From contig JACGWO010000011.1 in assembly GCA_034509735.1 (NCBI GenBank), forward strand, positions 13,921,866-13,985,865: a stretch of 64,000 nucleotides of DNA, written 5' to 3'. The notes under the pieces were generated by a model. It saw only the letters and a list, made by a program, of their open reading frames with translations, was not told the origin of the DNA and did no database searches. Of the stretch, positions 27,599 through 41,099 are shown piece by piece. This DNA comes from Sesamum alatum (taxonomy: Eukaryota; Streptophyta; Magnoliopsida; Lamiales; Pedaliaceae). The translations under genes and the position numbers were made by a program. How positions within the stretch are numbered: the stretch's first letter is position 1; each line of letters begins with the position of its first letter.

Positions 27599-29129
27599 TT
27601 TTTGTCTCATATCCAATCACATATACTAAAAAAAAAGTTGAGACTCCATTTCAATTTTTTTTTCTTTTTTGATTGAGACTAGATGAGTTGAGATGAAATC
27701 AAAAAAAAAAAAAAAAAAAAAAACGAGATGAAATGTCAAAGTTGACAAAGTTAAGACTTTAAAATATAAAAAATTGGATTAAAATTTGCAGTGTGGATCC
27801 TTTTTTTACTTTGAAAAGTTATAATTTTGTGTTTATAATTTTTTTTTTTTGGTAAGTGTTAAAAATCAATTCATAATTATGATAGTTGATGATTGATGTC
27901 TGTAATGTAATAATTGTCATTCGTTATTAAACAAACACATGAAGGTCGTATCAAGACATTTTCACATAAATTTTTTTATGATTTTCAGACAAACTATGGA
28001 TCTAGTTTATTAATTCAAGGTATTTATAATTCGATTTCAGTGCATTCTAAATCCTAACATATATGGACCTATCGTGATCATTGAATTATTTTGGTGTTTG
28101 TGGTTCACTTGAAATTGGACATTCAGGAGATATTTATAAATAATCATCCTCCATGCAACAGGTATAATTTTTGCTACCCTAATATTCTTACGACCTTCCT
28201 TATCATTTCTCCTCCTACCTGATTCAAACATCGGAGGTATAACTGAGCCTTCCCGGTGTTGGTTCAGACGGTGGTATAAAATCTTATCCCCAATTATAAT
28301 TATATTAAAAATTATATTTTATTTATTGTAATTTATATAAATAATATGATTTTCAAAATTATTCAACACAAAATTAGATTAACTAATAATATTTATAAAT
28401 AAAATTATGTATTTTGATTTTAAAAACTTACAAATATTAATTTTTTTTTGATATTTTTCATATGTAAAATAGTTTACATTGATGTACTAATATTTTTTTA
28501 CATTTAAATATTAATGAATATTAATTATTTAGTATTTATCATATTGTTTTAGTAAAATATGAAAAATATAAAGAATTAATAAAAAACATAGAGAGGGGAT
28601 AATTGCATAAGATATTAGTAAATTTGTCTATTTAAAGAGGTCAAAGGCTGAAAATAGATCAAATTGTAATTCCACTCTTATCTCTAGCGCGTGAAGACAA
28701 CTCTCTGTTTCTTTTTTTCTTTTTTTTCTTTTACAAAAAGAATTTGTTTTGCAAGGTTTATAATTATAGGATTTTTTTCTTACTATTTAATTAATATAGA
28801 TAAATTTTTAGCAATTTTCCTAATACACTGGAATTGGAAAATATTCCCTTAAATAAATGCTCCCACTTTTAGCTTAAGTGGAATTGGAAAATATTTTGGA
28901 CCCCAGCTACGTACTTCTAGCTGGGCCTCCTTGATTTTGAAATTCTTAAACATTAAACTCCATGTTTGGTTTTGATTTATCACCATATTCGATACGGTGA
29001 GACAACAAAACCAAACATAACATTACCCAAAACATCTTTATTGGGTGTTTAGAGTAATTTTTCCATTCTCTCATACAATAATATATTATACAATTTAATT
29101 CACCTACAAACAAATAAATATTACTATAT

Positions 29130-29700
29130 ACATATATATATATATATATTTATAAAAATATATAAAAGATACATGATTTGACAATGAACAATATTTTTTG
29201 TCTTTCAATATACAACACAATACATACAGTAAAAACAAATATTACCACATACATATATACATTTATAAAAATATATAAACATGATTTGACAATGAATATT
29301 ATTTTTTGTCTCTCAATATACAACACCATACATACAATATATTTTTTTATACTATTTAAATTAATTTCAAAAATAAATTCAAATATACACACTTATTTGT
29401 CTTTATTTTTTTCTCTCTATCTCCACAAAATAAAACAAAACACCCCAAAAACAAAACCAAAGATAACATTATCGAAAACATCTTTACTGGGTATTTTGGT
29501 CCGTTCTCCCATGTATACATATATTTACTAACAAAAGAGCAAATATTATTATATACATATATATATTTATAAAAATATATAAAAAAGACATGATTTGACT
29601 ATGAACAGTATTTTTTGTTTCCAAATATACAACACAATACATGTAATATATTTTTTACATTATTTAAAATTAACTCAAAAAATAAATCCAAATATACACC
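29130..29700 (+). repeat. three copies of an AT-rich about 110-bp repeat
   Basis: A unit containing 'tttataaaaatatataaa', then 'catgatttgacaatgaa', then 'caatatacaacac' occurs near 29148, 29266 and 29569. The first two are nearly adjacent, and the third follows after about 200 bp. There is no coding potential. From 29700 to 30070 I see nothing definable. Confidence 0.7.
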
Positions 29701-30075
29701 ATATCTCTAACGCACACGTATTTATCTTTATTTTTTTCTTTCTATCTTCACAAAACATTCCAAAAACAAAATCAAACACAAAGAATGTCTGTTTTCAGAT
29801 CAAAAATTGAAACTTGGGGGTTTCATATAAATGGTATCTTCAAAAAGACAATAAAAGATAAAAAAATCTAAATTACGTTAATACCCATGTTAGGTTTAAT
29901 GACATGAACACAAAGTTTGTAGCGGAAAAACAATAGCAATAAATAAATAAATTTAAGAAGATGCTGAAAATAAATACAAAGTTTTAGTTTCGCAATATAA
30001 ATATAAGAGTTAAGAGTTAATTATTGGATTCATATTGGTCGAAAGTTTACACAATATCATGTATTTTCTTTTTTA

Positions 30076-32142
30076 TCTATACTATATATTAACAGAGAAC
30101 ACCTCTTTGGTGTCACTCCCATTTTTGGTTTGATTTTTTTTTTGTTTTTTATTTAATTTTTTTTATTTAACTTTCCACTCCCTCATTATTTTTAATATAA
30201 ATTCCCACTCCCCCATTATTTCTTTTTTTTTTCTTTTAATTTTCATTTTTTTTTAAATTTAATATTAACTTATTAAGTTGTACATATATAGGGTGTGCCA
30301 AAATTACTAGTCCCCTAGAGAGAGAGACACTCCATTGCACGTCAACCAACTTGATTTACCAACTTCTTGAGCGATAATTTATAGGATAAAATTTATTTTA
30401 ATCCCCGACAATTAACTTTAATTTGAAAATAGTCCTTGTCTTTTTTATTCACTTTAAATTAGTACGATGTATGATTTTTCTATTACCCTTATAAGATTTT
30501 ATATTTTTGTATAAAAAATTATCTTGATCCCTCACTATCTATTTTCAATTGCAATTTTGTACCTTCCATATAAATTTTAAAAAATGTAATCGTTTTTAAT
30601 TGGAAGTATTTACAAATGGGCAATAAACTTCTTGCAATTTTCAAATTTAAAAAAATACTTGAATAAAGTTGGAGATAAGTTAAATAAAAAATAGAGCAAT
30701 TTTTTTTAACAAATATATTCATTTTGTTATTTGTATTCTATTCCAGAAGATTATTTGTTTAAATATTTTTGCTATATTTTTGTATTTAAACTTTTTTTAA
30801 TCTAACTTATTTATTCAAGTGCTCGTTATTAAAAAATTCAAGTTCAATAAATTCAAAATAATTATATTTATATGGGAGAAATAACATTTTTCATCCCATA
30901 ACTTAGAGCCTTTCCACTTTTGGTCCCATTGGATACGGGATTCTCACTTTTGGTCCTGTAACTTTAAAAAATTAGCACTTTTGATCCCATGACACTTTTC
31001 GTTAGATATTTAACGGAAAGTGCCACGTGGTCGTTAAGTACATGGAACCAAAAGTATTACTTTTTGAAAGTTGTGGGACCAAAAGTGAAAATTTCATAAC
31101 ATATCGGATCAAAGTGAGAATCCCATTAACTTATGGGACCAAAAGTGTAAAGGCCCTAATGGATACGGGATTCTCACTTTTGATCCTGTAACTTTCAAAA
31201 GTAGCACTTTTGATCCCATGACACTTTCCGTTAGATATTTAACGGAAAGTGCCACGTGGTCGTTAAGTACATAGGACCAAAAGTGTTACTTTTTGAAAAT
31301 TATGGGACCAAAAGTGAATATTTCATAACATATGAGATCAAAAGTGAGAATTCCATTAACATATGGAACCAAAAGTGTAAAGGCCCTAATGACCACGTGC
31401 TATGCACGTGGTGTTTTCCGTTAAAAAATTTAACGGAAAGGTGGCATGGGACCAAAAGTGCTACTTTTTAAAAGTTACGGGACTAAAAGTAAGAACCATA
31501 TAATCAATGGGATCAAAAGTGAGAAGGCCCTAAGTTATAGAACTAAAAGTGTTATTTCCCCTATTTATATGCCATTGCTCAAGTTATAATCTAAATAACT
31601 GATCAATGGTAAACTCTTCTAATTAAAATGATTATATTTTTCCGAATTTGTATGAGGTACCAAATTGCAAATTGAAAAATTAAAAGTGAGGGACTAAAAT
31701 ATCTTTAATAGAAAAAAAAATATTCTTTTAAGGATAATATGGAAAAATCACCTACTGAAAGAACTAATTTGAAGTAAGCTAAAAAGATAGGGACTATTTT
31801 AAAATTGAAATCAAATTTTGGGGACAATAATAAATTTTACGAGCGATAATTTATACTAGTAATTTGTGACAGATCTATTGTGTGTACAAATTCTATAATA
31901 CTATTTAACATAAAAGTTATAAAGTATTTATTTAACAAAATATATACAAATAATAAGTTAATATTGAATTTATAAGAAAATGGTGACAGAAAAAGATGAA
32001 TAAAATTAAAAAAATATTATTAAAAGATAATGGGAAAGTGAGAGTTAGACCAAAATAAAAAAATAAATTAAATAAAAAAACAGATCAAAAAAAAGAGAGA
32101 GACACTAACCAAAGAGGTGTTTTCCCTTAACATATAGTATAT
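30076..32142. mobile_element. nested inverted repeats bounded by Helitron-like ends
   Basis: Three layers are visible. The outer layer is a pair of inverted, related segments. One is 30076-30310 on plus, starting TCTATACTATATATTAA after an A and ending AATTACTAG before a T. The other is 31856-32142 on minus with the same kind of ends. These are Helitron signatures (5' TC, 3' CTRR, insertion between A and T), though I see no clear 3' hairpin. The middle layer, 30371-30560 against 31640-31850, forms an inverted repeat around 'gagcgataatttata'. The inner layer, 30880-31562, repeats 'gggaccaaaagtg' and its complement and includes an approximately 230-bp near-tandem duplication. Confidence 0.5.
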
Positions 32143-32143
32143 A

Positions 32144-32922
32144 CTAGCTGTTGTGGCACGCCGTCTCTGCGTGCATATAATAAATATTCTTTTACACTTT
32201 AAAATATATTATTATTATAAATAAGAATAAAATATAAATCATTACATCATATTAAAAAATAAAAGAAAGAAAGAAAAAAATCTAATTTATCAGTTAGTGA
32301 AACTTTGGAAGTTAAATAAGTTGGTTATATTATTAGTTGAAGGGCATTTTTGACATCAAAAAAAATGGTGCAGCGGTGTAAGTAACCGTCGCTTGTGAGT
32401 ATGGGGGCAGTTTTCTTTATATAATCTATACTAATATATAAAGAAAAGGCTTTTATCACTCACAAATGGCGGTTTATGACACCGCTACACCGATTTTCTG
32501 ATTTTGCCGATAATACCCCTAAAGTTAGTTTTCTTTTCTTTCTTTTTAAATTCTTTCTTTTTTAAATATAATTTTGTTGATATATATATATATATATATA
32601 TATATTTCATATGCACGCAGGAACGGCGTGCCACGACGGCTAGTAGTATAGATAAAGAAAACCCCCTTCACACTCATAAATGGCGGTTAATTACACCGCT
32701 GCACCATTTTTTTTAGGTCAAAAATGCCCTTCAACTAATAATATAACCAACTTATTTAACTTCCAAAGTTTCACTAATTGATAAATTAGTTTTTTTCTTT
32801 CTTTTATTTTTTAATGTGATGTAATGGTTTATATTTTGCTCTTATTTATAATAATAATATATTTTAAAGCGCAAAAGAATATTTATTATATGCACGCAGG
32901 GACGGCGTGCCATAGCAGCTAG
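32144..32922. mobile_element. cluster of three short Helitron-like elements
   Basis: Each copy ends with a GC hairpin (GCACGC, 7-base loop, GCGTGC) about a dozen bases before CTAG followed by T. Hairpins are at 32156-32174 (minus copy), 32613-32631 and 32892-32910. The middle copy, 32425-32643, is the cleanest. It starts TCTATACTAATATATAAAG after an A, ends CTAG before a T, and is 219 bp long. The first copy (32144-32424) is inverted relative to the third (about 32644-32922), so together they form a palindrome around the second. No Rep/helicase is encoded; all are non-autonomous. Confidence 0.6.
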
Positions 32923-33703
32923 TATATATATATATATATATATATAAACATATCATAAATGGGAGAGAAACCAAAAAAGTGTTTTTTCTTAATATATCAA
33001 TAATACATCAATTCATCATTATATTAACGTAACAACAAACAACGATATAAATTACAAAAAAATAGTAATATAGGGTGAGACCAGACATATGGTGAGATTC
33101 AAAGCCCTAACCTCAAACTTGTTCGCCATCCTGATATCTTGTTTTGTACAAATGAATTAGATAAAAATTGGATTAACTTATGTTGTCTTCCTGTTTTGAG
33201 CTCCATAATCCGTTTCTCAAAAAGATGAAATTTAAAAAAAAAAAGAATTAAATATTAATAAGCTTAAATTTGCAATTATTTTTTATAAGCATAATTTACA
33301 ATTTTAGTTACAAAGTACCAATTCCTCACTACAAGTATCCTATAGAACTTATAATTATTAACATTATTTTCAAGATCATGAGAAAATCATATTATACTTT
33401 TTGAAAAGCGCTTCTCTTACCAACAACGTTATTAAGAATCTTTACAAGATCTTGAGGTTGATGCTCATAGATCTCCTAAAGACACACATGTCTTATATAC
33501 TTGAATTCATTAGATAATTGATTTTTCAATAAAAAAAAATAAAAATTCATCACTCTAATAATACACAATTCTCAGATGAGAGAGAGAGAGAGAGAGAGAG
33601 AGATGCATGTAAATTGTCTGAATAGTGAAAAACTCTTGCATCTAATATAAATATTCCCTAGCTGATTAAAGTTGTCTTCCCCTCTACATATCATCATAAT
33701 GTG

Positions 33704-33709
33704 TTTATT
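33704..33709 (-). terminator. AATAAA polyadenylation signal of the xylose isomerase gene
   Basis: AATAAA on the minus strand lies about 45 bp beyond the stop codon, a normal position for a plant polyadenylation signal. A GA microsatellite follows at 33578-33602. Confidence 0.5.
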
Positions 33710-33753
33710 CTCGAGAACAAGAAGAGAAGAAAAGCTCAGAATCCTGCTGCTAT

Positions 33754-36700
33754 CTACAACGCAGATTGGAATATCATCTCTGCCAACTCCTGCAACATTC
33801 CCAATAAAATGCATGTAAATAACCGTCGCGTATAAATCGTAACCAATATACCAGTGATCCCTTGTCGAAGTGGTGAGGTTGAGGTGAATAGTAGTATGTT
33901 GTTTCTTTATTTACTTTGAATTTATTTGTTTATTTAGAAAAATATTGATGTATTGCATTCTGAGACGAGTGTTAAAAGGTGGAACAACTGGTTCGAATCT
34001 TGTTACCTGCTTAGCAGAAGCAACTGTGGGTTCACCCCATTTGATGGCCTTCTTCTCAAGAAGATCAAAATCACCCTTTCCAGCCTATCACACAAGTCCA
34101 AGTCAACGACCGCAAGCGAAAGGAAACGCGAAAGGAACAACAAAACATAAGGTTAAAACAAACAGACCTCTATTTGGGCTCCCAATTCTGAGTCGAAACT
34201 TTGGTATCTCTTGCGGACTAGCTCACTCAACGAACCATCCTGCTTCAACACAGGGATAGCTAAATGAGAAGAAGGGTCCTTTTGCTTCTTCTCTTTTGTT
34301 CCGAGCATTTAAGAGAAGTGAGACGAGTATTACCTCAATTAGCTTAGCAGCATTTCGTAGCCCACGTGCAAGAGTATCCATACCAGCAATATGAGCGATA
34401 AATATGTCCTCGACGTCTGTGCTCTCTCTTCGCCTGTTTGACAGTTACCAGCTTGCATGAATATATCAGCTAAATAACTGCTCAATAATGCATTATATGT
34501 TCGTAAAGGCGAAACGGAGGAAGAAATGAAACCTACAATTTTGCATCAAAGTTGAATCCGCCCGGTGCCAATCCTCCCTATAATGAAGAGATAAAAAGAA
34601 ATTTTTTTTGAAACATTGTTCATCGATTTAGTTTAAGCCATCTAGTACTTTGTCCATAACGCACAGAAAGTGAAACATTTGACATACATTTTTAACAACG
34701 GAGAGCATAACCAGTGTTGCCTCTGCTACATCCATCATAAACTGGTCGGTATCCCAGCCTGCAAGAGGGCCAAAGTTTAGCGTTACAACTTATCGTCGTC
34801 AAAAAAACATGAGGTGTTCGACATTAGTAGGATAGCTCAGCAGAGTCATCTACCAATTTGAGGGTCGCCAGTGTTGGCGTCAATGTTCCCCAGTAGACCA
34901 TTAATTCTTGCAGTCTCGAGCTCATGATGACAGCTGCGGTTCCCGGGAGGGTTTCAGGTATAATAAATACATTAATGCCTCAATGATGTACTATTTCCTT
35001 GAATTATTAGTTTCCAGAGCAGATAGTGACAAACCTGTGACCAGATAGAGTTGCATGGTTGCACTCGATGTTCAGCTTAAACTCATCTGCACAAGAGATG
35101 AGCAAAAGAATAAATTAAAAATACATCTACTGAATTTGCACGGTCCGTTGCATTCTTTCCCACCCAACTAGGTGATCTTTTATGATCAGGGAAACCATTT
35201 TCTTGAGTAATAACGATAAGCTATGGATCATTTGATGGTGAAGGATGCCATAAGATCAGGTATATCAGCTAAATTAGAAAAAGGCGGCAAAATAGGATAT
35301 AGCCAACTTATGCCAATGATTCTGTTATGTGCATCTAACAATTCAGATTGGATATTCTAACATTGCGAGAATTTTAGTGGCGGACGTTCTTAAACTTTTC
35401 AGTTTAGGTAATTTATACAAACTGCTAACTGATTTAGCCAAACAATGTGCCCCCTTCCAAAACTTACACTCGTTGCTCTATGGGGACTTGAACTTTAAAA
35501 TGTGCTTTATAAACAACTGTACCTTCTCCCTACGGAGAACATGAAACTCGTGAATTTCCTCAAGTCTGAAGGATGGGAATACCATGTTGAACTGACAGAC
35601 CTGCCTCAAGATTTCCTATGCTACATGTTCTTTGCATCACAAGGATGCAGTGAAAAACTAAGGACTTTTCCAGTTTTCGATCTCGTTTTCCCACAAACCA
35701 ATGGATATGAAGTTGAATTTCTTGATTAAATTAATTCTTTCGCTCGTTTCCTTCGGGGTGTCGAAAACATCTATATTTTCTCTCAGATAAGCATAAGCAT
35801 AAATACTAGTAATCAAACAGGATAAGAACATGAAGAAATTAGTTTCATTTAATGCGAACAGAAATAAGGGGCTGACATGTTGCAAAAACTAAAAGGGAAC
35901 TTTACCGATTAGTCCATATTTACGAAGGAAGTTAGCCGCTGTTGCAGCATCCCAATCGTACCTGGCATGATTTAACAAACATTACATAGGCTAAATATCA
36001 TTAAATGATAACAGAATTCAATCATTGACAGGAGGCATACTGGTGCTTTGTGGGTTCCTGGGCTTAGGCTCAATGAGCAGTGTTTCCTGAAAAAAAAAAA
36101 ACAACCCGGAAATTCAGTACAAAAGAAAGAAAAAAGGCAAGCATTGTTTAATAATCAACCACAAGGGACTGACATGAGAAACAGAGAACATATAAAGTAA
36201 TAGAAATGTATACGTTCTCTTGCAAAGCATTAGGTCAATCTGTGTTATGATCTGTATTATCGTTGCAACTCATAGAAAATATTATTCATAGTCTACACAA
36301 AGTAGAGAAGAAAAGTACCCTTGAATCCAATTTTCTTCTTATAGGCAGCTGCAGCTTCAAGAAACCTTGCCTGCAATGATAAGATAACCATATAATTCCA
36401 AAAATTACAAAAGACAAACTACAAAAACACCTTATATTTCGCATGGATCCTCACCCAAATTAATATAGTGAATCGCGTTGAATTACAAAAACAAACATGC
36501 ATCATCTTACATTAGGCCACAAGAGTTCTAATCATGTCTTAAGACGGAAAAAAACAACAACTTATAATAACATATTTCTCCAAGAAGTTAGCATCCATAC
36601 AAGAAGCACAATTATGAAAACACACAGAGAGCACGAGTAACAAATGATCTTACCATGTGATTGAGCTCTCTTTCCATATCTGTGTTCAAAAGAGACTGAT

Positions 36701-38482
36701 AACCTTCACGTCCACCCCAGAAGACATAATTTTCTCCACCTAGATAATGTGTAACCTATATGCACAAAGTGGAATGTGAAACATAATACAGAGACAAAAA
36801 CGGCAAGCCATCAAACATGCATCTAATGTTTTCTAGAAATAGAACGTGACCAGATCAATAAACCACCAACCTCCATGGCTTTCTTGACTTGTGCTGCAGC
36901 ATATAGATATACTCCTAGTTCAGAGCTGTATAGCAACAAATCAGAACATCAGTCCCGCACCGTAAAAGTTAATGGATCATCACATTATGTCAGACATATA
37001 AAATCAGCTACCTAGTTGCACCACCATGCGTGTATCTGGGGTGGTGGAATAACTGAGCTGTGCCCCACAAAGGACGGACCTTTGTCCCCTGATGTTAACA
37101 CAAAGAGAGAGCGGAGATGAGCATCGTACAAGTACTAATAGAATCATGCACTCTTTTGGATAGAAACTCCACAATGAAAATAAATAAATAATAATAAATT
37201 GCAATAATCTTCACATAGACGTTCGTGACATTAAAATTGAAATGAGAAAGCATTAGATTTCGCGTTCATATCTTTTGAAAGACAATTCTCTTCATTTGCA
37301 TAAATTACCTGAAGTTCTTTGGCTAGAGCTACCACTTCATCCAGGTTTGCATTGGTTTCCTACATGGAAAACAAATAAATATCAGATTCTAAGTTATGAA
37401 ATTCAGAGCTATTTGAACTAATAAAATACCATTAGAAGACTAGAGCTCCCTGATATCCAGAGACTAAGAGCAGCATTTCCATTTTATTGCGGAAATACTG
37501 GAAACGACCATTGACCTCCTTGATCGGTAAAGATGAGCCACAAGAAGTAAAAATCTAGGAAATCAATGTAACTACTATGTATTTCACTGACCTCAATTGT
37601 TTTTACCATCTGGAGCGATTATCTTGTCGTGGAAGCACCATCTGTCGACGCCAAGCTTTTCAATAAACTCAAAGTTTGCCCTCACTGAATCATCAAGCCA
37701 GAAATTTAAAGTAAGCACCATTATTTCAAATGACAACATCCGGAACGAAAATTAACAACGAACCATACTTCTTCTTTTTGCCATTGCCAAGGAATTAGTG
37801 CCATCTTCCCATGGCCACATCTTTGTGGGTGCACCAAATGGATCACCACCTGTTCCACGGAACGTATGCCAAAATGCAACACTGAACCTCATCCAATCCT
37901 ACAACAAATCAGGGGTCTTCAGATGTTTTCCCACATTATTCCAGATTACTCGAAACCATACAACACAACCGAATAAAAAGCTCACCTTCATCTTTTTCCA
38001 AGAATCTCTCTTCAGCATTATACCACTTAAAGCAAGGGGATTCTTACTAGAAGGACCCTACATTATAAACGGAATGAAATCATCATACGAACTATGTCTA
38101 ATTTTTCTTCACCCCAGGAATCTCAATCTGATAACTAGTTTACATTTTTTTTCAGCCAAGTAATTTATTTTGAAGCAGAAAAACATTAAAAATTTTACCT
38201 CATACTTTATCTTCGGAATGCCAGGGAAGAACTCCCCTTCCCACTCACCAGAACCATTAGCACAATCACCTCCAAGATGCGCCGGACATGTAGGCGGCGC
38301 AGCAATCTACTCTCAATTTTATTCGGTTCATAATCACACACAAAAACAACATAAATCCCAGCAGCAAACATACATTTATTACAGATATATCAATCACATG
38401 AGCTGAAAGATAGTATCTTTACCACTATATTAGAGACAACATTCAGAGAAATAAGCAACAACAAGAACTTGGCACTCCTCAT
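33754..38482 (-). CDS. XYLA: xylose isomerase (frame broken as given)
   Basis: Twenty coding exons were traced on minus: 38423-38482, 38199-38306, 37986-38057, 37769-37898, 37592-37684, 37309-37359, 37012-37088, 36871-36925, 36654-36755, 36319-36370, 36041-36086, 35906-35961, 35035-35086, 34854-34933, 34688-34758, 34537-34577, 34334-34433, 34168-34239, 34007-34084 and 33754-33789. All sites are GT-AG. The product is the plant class II xylose isomerase (D-xylose to D-xylulose): hydrophobic N-terminal signal peptide, [54 protein letters not shown]. Exon 3 is three single bases short. Exon 5 reads HDKI for the expected HDRD, losing a catalytic Asp, then gains one base and meets TGA at its end. 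Exon 11 has one gain and one loss, with a TGA between. The other 17 exons are clean. It is either a pseudogene or a local assembly-error case. Confidence 0.85.
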
Positions 38483-38509
38483 TTCAATCTTCTCATGCAA
38501 ACAGAACCT

Positions 38510-38841
38510 CTGCAACCAGAACTAGAAATCAACATGTGAACCATCAATCTCTGACAATAATCGTCCAACAAACAACAGAATTCAAGCAGCGGCCCATCAT
38601 CAGACATAAAAACGAAATCTTGACTATCAAAATTAAATCTTTGGAAACCCCATCACCAGTTGATTATAAACCCATCACCAAACAGCTATCTCTTCCGTAT
38701 CTCATCAAACACAGCTTAAACCCATCTATTTAATTAAAATCTTTGCACAAAAATTCGAAGAAAATCTTCGATCACAGTCATATTCCTATCTATATATCTA
38801 GATTATACATACTGATGACAGAAGACTGAGAAAGAACTTAC
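38510..38841 (-). other. probable 5' UTR intron of the xylose isomerase gene
   Basis: The minus strand shows a good donor (ATCT|GTAAGTTC) at 38841 and an acceptor (GGTTGCAG|AGG) ending at 38510, 27 bases upstream of the ATG. Positions and context suit a leader intron. The claim is inferred, not proven. Confidence 0.45.
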
Positions 38842-38917
38842 AGATACAGATAGAGAGATGGGTAGTTGAGACTTCAGCCAAAATACAAATACTCCCACGA
38901 GAGCAGGCAAAAGAGTG

Positions 38918-38926
38918 TATATATAG
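38918..38926 (-). promoter_or_regulatory. TATA box of the xylose isomerase gene
   Basis: The minus strand reads CTATATATACAC about 75 bp upstream of the predicted leader-intron donor, which leaves a short first exon. Upstream, 38990-39960 is AT-rich and I see no gene in it. Confidence 0.5.
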
Positions 38927-39969
38927 CAGAAAAATCTCCAGGGGTATTTTGGTAATTTTCATAAAGAGCGATCTTGAAAACCGGGCGCACCATGATATGG
39001 ATTATGACTCTACCTCTTTTTATTTTTATTTTTATTTTTATTTATATATATATATATATTATCAGAGTTATATTATACTTCTACTACTACTCAGTCAGTC
39101 AGAAAAAATAATATTATAATAAATATTTGAAAAGCAACCTTATCTAATTTTTATATTGCGTACACGTCTAATGCATGTATTTCTTCTAACTTAATAATAT
39201 TTTATTTTTATTCAAATTAAATATAGTAAAAATAATAACAATAATAATAGGCAGATTTCTCTTCAAAAAAGAGAAAAGAGGAGCAGGCCTCCTAAAATTT
39301 TAAAATTAAAAGACAAAGCAGTCTATTAAAGCACAAAATACTGATTTTTCTTTTTTTTTAAATTCAGGAGTCGCATTGCCCTTTTTATTTAGAGAGATTT
39401 GTGATTATTATTATTTTTATATGGAGGTAGTAAAATGCAATTAACACATTCCCGTTTTGCCCCTGTCATTGGAACGATCTAATAAATACTTTGGTTTGAG
39501 AATTTAAATAGCTTGTTTGTTTGTATTTTATTTTTGATGAAAAATATATATTTTAATTTTAAAATAATTTTTGTGTGAAATTAAAATATATTTAAATTAA
39601 TTAATAAAATTATATTTTATATTAATTGTGGTGTAAGATTAATATATTTTTAATAAATATACATGTTTTTACATTAATTACAATTAATAATGAAAGATTA
39701 CCTAATAATGACTTAAAGGTTCCCATAATTGAAATGATTGCTTATCCGGATAATTTTCAATCAGTATTAGAAAATGATGAGTTAAGAATGACGTGGCAGT
39801 GGCACCCTATCCATTAAAGTATATCCATCCATGACTTTAAAACTTAATCAACTTTATTAATTGGAATTATTAAGAGTGTGAACTAATCCTCATATTATAT
39901 ATGTATTATTCAAATTGATTTAAGTTTCTTATTTACAATTAAGTCCATGTTGTTGTTACTATTTTTAAT

Positions 39970-40365
39970 TTGGATGAATTACAGTGACCTTTCCTGAGGT
40001 TGGTATAATTACGAATACCCTTTAAAGTTTGTAATTTTTAATTAAAGACCTGAAATGGTCCATTTTGCCCTTATTTTTTTAAAAAATATTATAGAAAAAT
40101 CAGCTAAGGCAAATTACGTTATTGCTCCTCTGTGTAAAAAACGTAAGAAACCTCTCCCTGCACATTTGTCCAAAAGTTTTAGAAAATTTTAAAAAATAAT
40201 TCAATTTGCATAAGGGCATTTTGGTCAGTTCCTCATAAAAATTGATGAAAATTAGGCTATTTGATAGATGGTTACAAACCTTAGGGGGATATTTGTAATT
40301 TTTGAACTAACGAAAGGGTATCGAAACTATGCCAAACATCAGGGAGATTATTCTAATTCACTCTT
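39970..40365. repeat. foldback (MITE-like) element
   Basis: The left end ('gaattacagtgacctttcctgaggttggtataattacgaatacc' region) is an imperfect inverted match to the right end ('gggtatcgaaactatgccaaacatcagggagattattctaattc' region). It is non-coding and similar in style to 8478-8905. The stretch 40366-41095 is AT-rich with nothing definable. Confidence 0.45.
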
Positions 40366-41099
40366 TTAAAAATTTAGATGGTATTTAAGTGATGAATGTA
40401 GATATTGTTTTTCTAATAAGCAAAGTACGCTTCAAATATTTATGTAAAGAGATATATAAGGCAAAAAATCATCAGAATCACCTCGAAAAAGTCCTAGTAA
40501 TAATATTTTGATACTTAAATTAGATGGATCGTAAAAAAAATATACTTGAGATCGTAAGAAATGCTAGGACAGTAGAAATTGTACTTGAAGTATGAAGGAC
40601 GATTATTTATGGATTTCCCCAGATCGTATGATTTTAACATAAACCATATATACGAAAATTATCAAAATAGTCACCATGAGTTCATATATATTTGAATTCT
40701 AGAGGTATCGACGAGTGGTAATATGACCCGAGATGAATAATGTGAGTTGATAACTGTATCTACAATTTGAAAATTGAGCTAGGGGTATAGGTCTTAATAC
40801 GATCGTTAGGAAATTAACCCAACAATCACATATAATTATTGAGTGATCTCTTCGTCAGGAGAAGAGTCCCTTAAACTGCATGATATTTCCATGACATATT
40901 TATTATTTTATGACTTATATACACTAATATTAATCTATAAAAATGAATGATTCCATCGAAATTTGAACAGATCTCAGAAAAATAATTGTTATTGTTTAGG
41001 GAGAATAACGAGGAAAGTATCATGTGCGCATATATGTGGTTAGTCTCATCTAACTTAATTTTGCCACATGTAAAAATATACGCTCCATAAATAATAGGA

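Noticed and set aside
27360..27629. ORF with a long poly-Tyr tract
   Set aside because: It is a translation of the (TTA)n microsatellite.
30940..31380. Regularly spaced 'gggaccaaaagtg' words resembling a CRISPR array
   Set aside because: The words occur in both orientations as part of a palindrome in plant nuclear DNA, with no uniform spacers and no cas genes.
37592..37684. Alternative donor at GATG|GTAAAA in xylose isomerase exon 5 to rescue the frame
   Set aside because: Joining to exon 6 from that donor soon gives a stop and drops conserved residues, so it does not restore the protein.
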